Origin: Chloracidobacterium sp.
GTDB lineage: Bacteria > Acidobacteriota > Blastocatellia > Pyrinomonadales > Pyrinomonadaceae
Direction of reading: 5' to 3'
Length of the DNA: 64,000 nucleotides
Assembly (NCBI GenBank): GCA_016716365.1
Contig: JADJWM010000007.1
Coordinates: 186,001 to 250,000, forward strand
Positions 59,544-64,000 of this stretch are shown piece after piece. A model generated the notes under the pieces. It did no database searches. It saw nothing but the letters and a program-made list of their open reading frames with translations, and had not been told where the DNA came from. Position 1 is the stretch's first letter. Each line of letters opens with the position of its first letter. A program made the position numbers and the translations under genes.

Positions 59544-61745
59544 TCATTTATTCGAAGACCTTGCAGCTTCCGGCTTGGTTGGGAAGCCGCGTTTCTTCAT
59601 AAGTGCCTCGACCTGCGGGTCGCGTCCGCGGAATTTGCGGTAGGCCTCGGCCGGATCCATTGTGTTGCCCACCGAAAAGATGTATTTGACCAACCGCTGG
59701 CCGACAGCTTTGTCATAAGGGCCCTTTCCTTCAACGAAGGCACCGAACGCGTCGGCTGTGATCACATCCGACCAGAGATAACTGTAATAGCCGGCTGAAT
59801 AACCGTCGCTGCCAAATGCGTGAGCAAATTGCGGCGTCCGGTGACGCATGACGAGTTCATCGGGCATGCCAAGGGCGGCGAGGGTCTCCTTCTCGAACTT
59901 GTCGGGATCGATAGGTTTGTCGCCCGCCAAATGCAGCTTCATATCGATGAAAGCACTCGAAAGATACTCCGTCGTGGCGAAGCCCTGATTGAAGGTCGCC
60001 GCCCGTTCGATCTTATCGACGAGCGACTGCGGGATCGGTTTGCCGGTCTCATAGTGAACGGCATATTTCTGCAGGACCTGCGGTGTCGAGAGCCAGTGCT
60101 CAAGAAGCTGGGACGGGAATTCGACGTAATCGCGGGCCACGCTCGTTCCTGAAAGCGAGGGATACGTGACATTCGACGAAAGGCCGTGAAGAGCGTGGCC
60201 GAATTCGTGGAACATTGTCGAGGCATCGTCCCACGAGATCAGGACGGGTTCGCCCGGCTTTCCCTTAACGAAATTCGAGTTATTTGAAACGATGGTCGTG
60301 ATCTCGCGGTCCATCCGCTCCTGCGAACGATAGGCATTCATCCAGGCGCCGGACCGCTTACCGTCGCGTGCGTAGGGGTCAAAGTACCAAAGACCGACGT
60401 GCTTGCCGTTGGACTTGTTCTTTACCTCCCAAACCGTGACATCAGGGTGAAATACCGGCACGTTCGTGACCGGCGAGAAATTGAAATTGAAGAGTTCGCC
60501 GGCGACAAAGAACATTGCATCGCGGATCTTGTCGAGCTGGAGATACGCCTTGACCTCATTTTGGTCAAGATCATATTTTTCCTTGCGGACCTTTTCCATA
60601 TAGTAACGGTAGTCCCAGGGCTCAATCGTGATCTTTGCTCCCTCCTTGTCAGCAAAGGCCTGCATGTCCGCAACCTCTTCCTTAACTCGGCCGACTGCGG
60701 CCGGCCAAACGGTCTCCATCAACTCCATCGTACGCTCAGGTGTCTTTGCCATTGCGTTCTCCAGCCGCCAATGCGCATGCGTCGGATAACCGAGGAGCTT
60801 TGCCCGTTCGGCACGCAATTTTAGGATCTCGCTTATGGTTGTGTTGTTGTCGTACTGGTTAGCATTGTCCCCGCGGTTGATGAACATTTTCCAGACCTTT
60901 TCTCGCAGGTCCCTACGGTCCGAGTAGGTCAGGAACGGGTCAACCGAAGAGCGGGTATTCAAAATTATACCCTTAGCATTGGCAACTTTCTTCGACGCGG
61001 CGGCTGCTGCGGCCGAATCACGGATCGATTGCGAAAGTCCCGCAAGGTCGGCTTCGTCCTTCAGTTCGACCCACTGGCCATTCTCTTCAGCCAGCAAATT
61101 CTGCCCAAACTTTGTGAACAAACCCGCGAGGCTCTGATTTATCTCCGAAAGGCGGGCTTTCTGATCCTTACTCAATTTCGCGCCGGAGCGAACGAAATTT
61201 GTGTAATAAACCCAGGAAAGGCGTTGCTGCTCGGGCGACAAGCGTGACTTTTCGGGTGAATTGTAGACGGCTTCGATGCGTTTGAATAGAGCTTCGTTCT
61301 GCGTGATCTGGTCTCCAAAGGCAGCAAGTTTGGGGGCCATTTCCCGCTGCACTTTTTGATAGTCCGGGCTGGACATGTTGCCCCCCCAGATGAAATAGAT
61401 CGTCGAAACCCGATCAAGGTCTGAGCCGGACCGTTCCAATGCCGCGATCGTATTTTCAAAGGTTGGCGGCTGCGAGTTTGAGGCGATCGCGTTCACTTCC
61501 GCGAGGTTCCTGGACATCGCTTCTTCGAGAGCGGGCTTGAAATCCGCGACGTTTACTTTGTCAAAGGGCGGTACGCCTCCATAAGGGCCGGTCCATTTCT
61601 CGAGCAGCGGATTAGCCGCAGCGGCCGCATTGCCGTCCGCGTGGACCGTATTCTTTTTCAACTGCATACTTATTGCGACGATCCCGGCCCCGAGCAGCGA
61701 GGCAAAAACGAAGATCGATCCTAATTTCCTGATTTTTCGACGCAT
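59544..61745 (-). CDS. M3-family metallopeptidase (peptidyl-dipeptidase Dcp-like)
   Basis: M3 enzymes (oligopeptidase A, Dcp) are zinc peptidases that cut short peptides. The 733-residue product has an N-terminal hydrophobic segment after basic residues (MRRKIRKLGSIFVFASLLGA), so it is exported or membrane-anchored. FEPALEEAMSRNLAEVNAIA-type helices follow (here FKPALEEAM). The zinc site is FHEFGHALHGLSS near residue 513, with the third ligand in the block EFPSQLLEHWL downstream. The C-terminal YSYLWSDVITADAFGAF block is typical of Dcp. An AGGAG and a GAAGG lie before the ATG at 61745. It adds to the S9, M20 and M28 exported peptidases of this window. Confidence 0.94.
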   Translation of the reverse strand: MRRKIRKLGSIFVFASLLGAGIVAISMQLKKNTVHADGNAAAAANPLLEKWTGPYGGVPPFDKVNVADFKPALEEAMSRNLAEVNAIASNSQPPTFENTIAALERSGSDLDRVSTIYFIWGGNMSSPDYQKVQREMAPKLAAFGDQITQNEALFKRIEAVYNSPEKSRLSPEQQRLSWVYYTNFVRSGAKLSKDQKARLSEINQSLAGLFTKFGQNLLAEENGQWVELKDEADLAGLSQSIRDSAAAAAASKKVANAKGIILNTRSSVDPFLTYSDRRDLREKVWKMFINRGDNANQYDNNTTISEILKLRAERAKLLGYPTHAHWRLENAMAKTPERTMELMETVWPAAVGRVKEEVADMQAFADKEGAKITIEPWDYRYYMEKVRKEKYDLDQNEVKAYLQLDKIRDAMFFVAGELFNFNFSPVTNVPVFHPDVTVWEVKNKSNGKHVGLWYFDPYARDGKRSGAWMNAYRSQERMDREITTIVSNNSNFVKGKPGEPVLISWDDASTMFHEFGHALHGLSSNVTYPSLSGTSVARDYVEFPSQLLEHWLSTPQVLQKYAVHYETGKPIPQSLVDKIERAATFNQGFATTEYLSSAFIDMKLHLAGDKPIDPDKFEKETLAALGMPDELVMRHRTPQFAHAFGSDGYSAGYYSYLWSDVITADAFGAFVEGKGPYDKAVGQRLVKYIFSVGNTMDPAEAYRKFRGRDPQVEALMKKRGFPTKPEAARSSNK

Positions 61746-62347
61746 CCTTCTATCTCCTATTTTCCGGGCCGGAGCCTTGGCAAGGTTGGTTGTTCGCGGC
61801 CGGCCTTCAATCGGATTCGATTCGGGCAGCGGCGCAACGGTTGTAATTTATTGACGATGTTAGCACAACGGCGGTCAAAGGATAAGACGACTGAAGGCAG
61901 GGCGCGCAGGTTGAAAAGAGTGCGTTTGGCAGAAAATTGAGCTGTAAATGGAATGTTGCCAGGATTGGCTTTTTCAATAGGCATGCCCGCAGGCTGCTGC
62001 GGGTTTCGCGAAAGCAACTGGGCTCGGGATCAAAACGTTGGTTGGCAATCCTAAACTTTGATCCCGGGCATTTTTCTGCTGTTTTTCTTTGCGACGCCCT
62101 TGAATTTCCCCGCCACACACACAACGGGATACCGGAGGCAGAGAAAACCATACGCGTTTCGCGTCAGGGCGCTCGCATCAAAAGCGTAACATAAAAAAAT
62201 CCGTCGTTCTGTAATTCAGGATACAGTGCGCGGATGATCCTGACACATATTTCCTGAACGGCACATTTGCCTCAATGGAGATCGTCGGCCGACCTAAATA
62301 TCCTCTCTTACCCAGCCGGCCCATTGCCAACGAATGAAGTTCGGCGC
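61746..62347. other. Intergenic stretch of about 600 bases, no supported gene
   Basis: Short frames exist on both strands but lack start signals and any family pattern. A plus-strand hairpin CCCGCAG-gctg-CTGCGGG with TTT (61986-62006) looks like a weak terminator, but no gene precedes it. Confidence 0.5.
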
Positions 62348-62623
62348 CTAGTCCGCGCTCCGTCGCGCTCGGCGGCGGTGTGTCTCACGTCCGCCCCCGA
62401 AATAGGTCAGGATCATCACCACGAGATGGGCTGCGAACCAGATGTTCTCATAGCCCATATTCTGATAGATGTAGATCAGGATCAGGATACGCGGTGCAAG
62501 GACACCAAGCAGGATGTCCGCCCAGTTCGGCACGAGATTCGCCGGGTACCACCCCTGAAGCAAGTAGACGACGAGGACTATCCGCGGGAAGAATAACGAG
62601 AAAAGAAGGAAATAGAAATCCAT
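62348..62623 (-). CDS. Small membrane protein of unknown function
   Basis: The 91-residue product starts MDFYFLLFSLFFPRIVLVVYL and has three hydrophobic segments: about residues 3-22, a break with QGWYPANLVPNWAD, 37-54 (ILLGVLAPRILILIYIYQNM) and 58-77 (NIWFAAHLVVMILTYFGG). A strongly basic tail (RETHRRRARRS) suggests a cytoplasmic C-terminus. I chose the ATG at 62623 because it directly precedes the first helix; the longer frame to 62758 reads through an upstream palindrome. The aromatic, proline-broken helices resemble small conserved membrane proteins, but I cannot name a family. Confidence 0.65.
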   Translation of the reverse strand: MDFYFLLFSLFFPRIVLVVYLLQGWYPANLVPNWADILLGVLAPRILILIYIYQNMGYENIWFAAHLVVMILTYFGGGRETHRRRARRSAD

Positions 62624-62641
62624 AGCTGAAGCCTCGCTTTT

Positions 62642-62668
62642 GATCCAATTATAGACCCGAATTGGATC
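62642..62668. repeat. Operator-like inverted repeat upstream of the small membrane protein gene
   Basis: Perfect nine-base arms GATCCAATT/AATTGGATC with a nine-base spacer begin 19 bases upstream of the ATG at 62623 on the minus strand. The remaining gap up to 63159 holds no gene I can support. Confidence 0.55.
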
Positions 62669-63122
62669 GACACCAATATCGTCCATTTCGGGCAACCCAG
62701 ATCCTGCCGCGAGATCGGATGACGGGGTGACCGATGCGAAACCGGATAGGTTTCCCAAACCGGTCCCATCCCAGAACGCGATCCCCTTCCGTGAAGCCTG
62801 CAGGCCTCGCCGCGGCTTTGGGCAACCGGAAGAGCAAATTCCTGGAAAATCTGCCCTGGAAAAAAACCGCGATCTCTGTAATCCACAATACAGAAACTTT
62901 CGATCTCAGAGCCTAAGCTATACAGGTTCACCGAATTTGGACAGCCGTCGTTTGCTCGCGGCGCCGCCGAACGGGAAGCCCCGATCGCGACGTTTACTAT
63001 GTATGCGGGCTATCGGTCCCGGCCGGGTCAGAGAATCAATAGCTCTTCATTGACCTGATCCGATCGACAAGCTTCGGGAAAAGTAGTGCCGGACGGACCT
63101 GGAATGGTCGACCTATTCGGCT

Positions 63123-63136
63123 TTAGTTAAAACTAA
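63123..63136. promoter_or_regulatory. Short palindrome before the PEP-CTERM gene
   Basis: TTAGTTAAAACTAA is a perfect palindrome (five-base arms, four-base centre) about 24 bases before the ATG and just upstream of the ribosome binding site GGAGAAG. It could be an operator. Confidence 0.35.
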
Positions 63137-63159
63137 CCAATTAGGATCGTGGAGAAGAT

Positions 63160-63450
63160 ATGATCTCAAACAAGCTTCGCAATATACTCGTTGCCCTGAC
63201 CCTGGTCTTTGCCTTACTCGGCGGAGCTGCAACGGCCGTAATGGCCGAGAAGGGGGCGGTTCCCTATAAAAAGAAATGCGGCGACCGCGCTGCTGACAGC
63301 CAGTCGATCGATGAGGAAAGGACCACCGGCGACTGTTCGGGAACAACCCCGACACCTGAACCCGTTTCTATCCTGTTGTTCACTGCCGGGTTGGCCGGTA
63401 TCGGTTTTGCGGCAAGGCGTCGGTTTGGCCAGTCGGAAGAAACGATCTGA
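63160..63450 (+). CDS. Small PEP-CTERM sorting-signal protein
   Basis: PEP-CTERM proteins are exported and then processed by an exosortase at a C-terminal signal. The 96-residue precursor has an N-terminal signal peptide (MISNKLRNILVALTLVFALLGGAATAVMA) and a short mature part of about 40 residues with two cysteines (KKKCGDRAADSQS, GDCSG). The sorting region consists of TPTPEP, a hydrophobic helix (VSILLFTAGLAGIGFAA) and the basic cluster RRR. GGAGAAG just before the ATG is a good ribosome binding site. An exosortase gene begins 100 bases downstream in the same direction, so this is probably its local substrate. The role of so small a mature peptide is unknown. Confidence 0.9.
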   Translation: MISNKLRNILVALTLVFALLGGAATAVMAEKGAVPYKKKCGDRAADSQSIDEERTTGDCSGTTPTPEPVSILLFTAGLAGIGFAARRRFGQSEETI

Positions 63451-63549
63451 TCACTTGATCAGGTTCAGAAATTTTGATCGTGAGAGCCGTAGTGTCGCTT
63501 GCGGGTGACCCTGCGGCTTCGATCATTTCGGGTATATTATCAGCGGCAG

Positions 63550-64000
63550 ATGAGGAAATCGGAGATCAGCCTGAGCCAGGTGTGGCGGCCGTTGGCCGTG
63601 ACCGCGGCGATCGTGTTCACCTATTTCGCCGTGATCGGTAAGCTCGCGACCGACTGGTGGACCGACGACAACTATTCACACGGCCTGATCGTTCCGGTCC
63701 TGATCGCGTTCATCATTTGGTTCGAATTTGACAGGTTCAGGCGTGCTGCCGGTGAACCGGCCATGGTTCTGGGGTTCTCCCTGATCACGGCCGCCGCGTT
63801 GATGCTCCTGGCGGGGACGATGGCCTCGGTCCTCTATGTTCAGCGACTATCGCTTGTTGTGATGGCCGCCGGGGTGCTTTCGTTCTTCTTTGGGCGCACT
63901 CTACTCAAAGCGCTGCTGATCCCGTTCGTATTACTGGTCCTGGCGATCCCGCTGCCGCAGATACTGTTTAATAAGGTCGCGCTCCCGCTTCAACTCCTGG
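63550..64000 (+). CDS. Exosortase, N-terminal part (runs off the window)
   Basis: Exosortases are multi-pass membrane cysteine proteases that cut and transfer PEP-CTERM proteins. About 150 codons are present, starting MRKSEISLSQVWRPLAVTAA. Hydrophobic helices follow, along with the family's early block WWTDDNYSHGLIVPVLIAFI and, near the window edge, LLIPFVLLVLAIPLPQILFN. The catalytic Cys, Arg and His lie further downstream and cannot be checked. The D-x-NYSHG and IPLP motifs are typical of XrtA-like exosortases. The PEP-CTERM gene just upstream supports the call. Polysaccharide genes often follow such an exosortase but would lie outside the window. Confidence 0.9.
   Translation, partial: MRKSEISLSQVWRPLAVTAAIVFTYFAVIGKLATDWWTDDNYSHGLIVPVLIAFIIWFEFDRFRRAAGEPAMVLGFSLITAAALMLLAGTMASVLYVQRLSLVVMAAGVLSFFFGRTLLKALLIPFVLLVLAIPLPQILFNKVALPLQLL

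Noticed and set aside
61757..62194. Several frames of 60-114 codons between the M3 peptidase gene and the small membrane protein gene
   Set aside because: Overlapping frames on both strands without start context, codon bias or known motifs.
1..64000. tRNA, rRNA, CRISPR array, transposase or prophage genes
   Set aside because: Looked for T-loop signatures, regular spaced repeats and transposase motifs on both strands; none found.

Overview
The window is 64 kb of a bacterial chromosome, roughly 57-58 % GC by eye, dense in protein genes. I see no tRNA, rRNA, CRISPR array or transposase. The gene mix suggests an Acidobacteriota lineage such as Blastocatellia: a Gram-negative division cluster, exosortase with a PEP-CTERM protein, twin type IV pilin-like genes, many exported peptidases, and short palindromic repeats invading genes. 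This placement is inference from gene content, not from a phylogeny.

Layout. 1-5.9 kb: end of a Uma2-like gene, priA, a small anchored protein, and an ABC exporter operon (permease, TPR protein, ATPase). 6-8 kb: two paralogous pilin-like genes on the minus strand, each with a terminator and a sigma-54-type promoter 67 bp upstream of its start. 8.3-10.3 kb: a secreted beta-helix protein. 10.66-10.94 kb: a candidate non-coding RNA. 11-13.2 kb: a ChaN-type protein and a HemS/HmuS-type haem-utilisation protein, the latter behind a promoter overlapped by a Fur-box-like palindrome. 13.4-21.7 kb: S9, M20 and M28 peptidases, YraN, a PQQ-type sugar dehydrogenase-like protein, MgtC and a DUF1304-like protein. 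21.8-22.8 kb: a truncated small gene and nth meeting in an abnormal G-rich tract. 22.9-26.8 kb: a cell-surface glycan operon (DegT aminotransferase, TPR protein, O-antigen ligase-like). 26.8-29.7 kb: pssA and psd for phosphatidylethanolamine, a small membrane protein and a ZIP transporter.

29.8-45.2 kb is a division and cell wall cluster in the order rsmH-ftsL-ftsI-murF-mraY-murD-ftsW-murG-murC-ftsQ-ftsA-ftsZ. It has a strong promoter at its head and a terminator after ftsZ, and lacks mraZ, murE, murB and ddl. After it come pdxA, a response regulator, valS, two small secreted proteins, nadC, a CPBP protease, an NtrY/NtrC-type two-component pair, a DUF1570-type TPR peptidase, an M3 peptidase, a PEP-CTERM protein and the start of an exosortase gene that runs off the window.

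Most notable signals: two in-frame palindromic insertions inside valS; matched sigma-54-type promoters on the twin pilins; the haem operator; an apparent one-base deletion that separates the DNA-binding domain of the NtrC regulator; and two abnormal poly-G tracts that may be sequencing or assembly faults, one of which destroys two gene ends.
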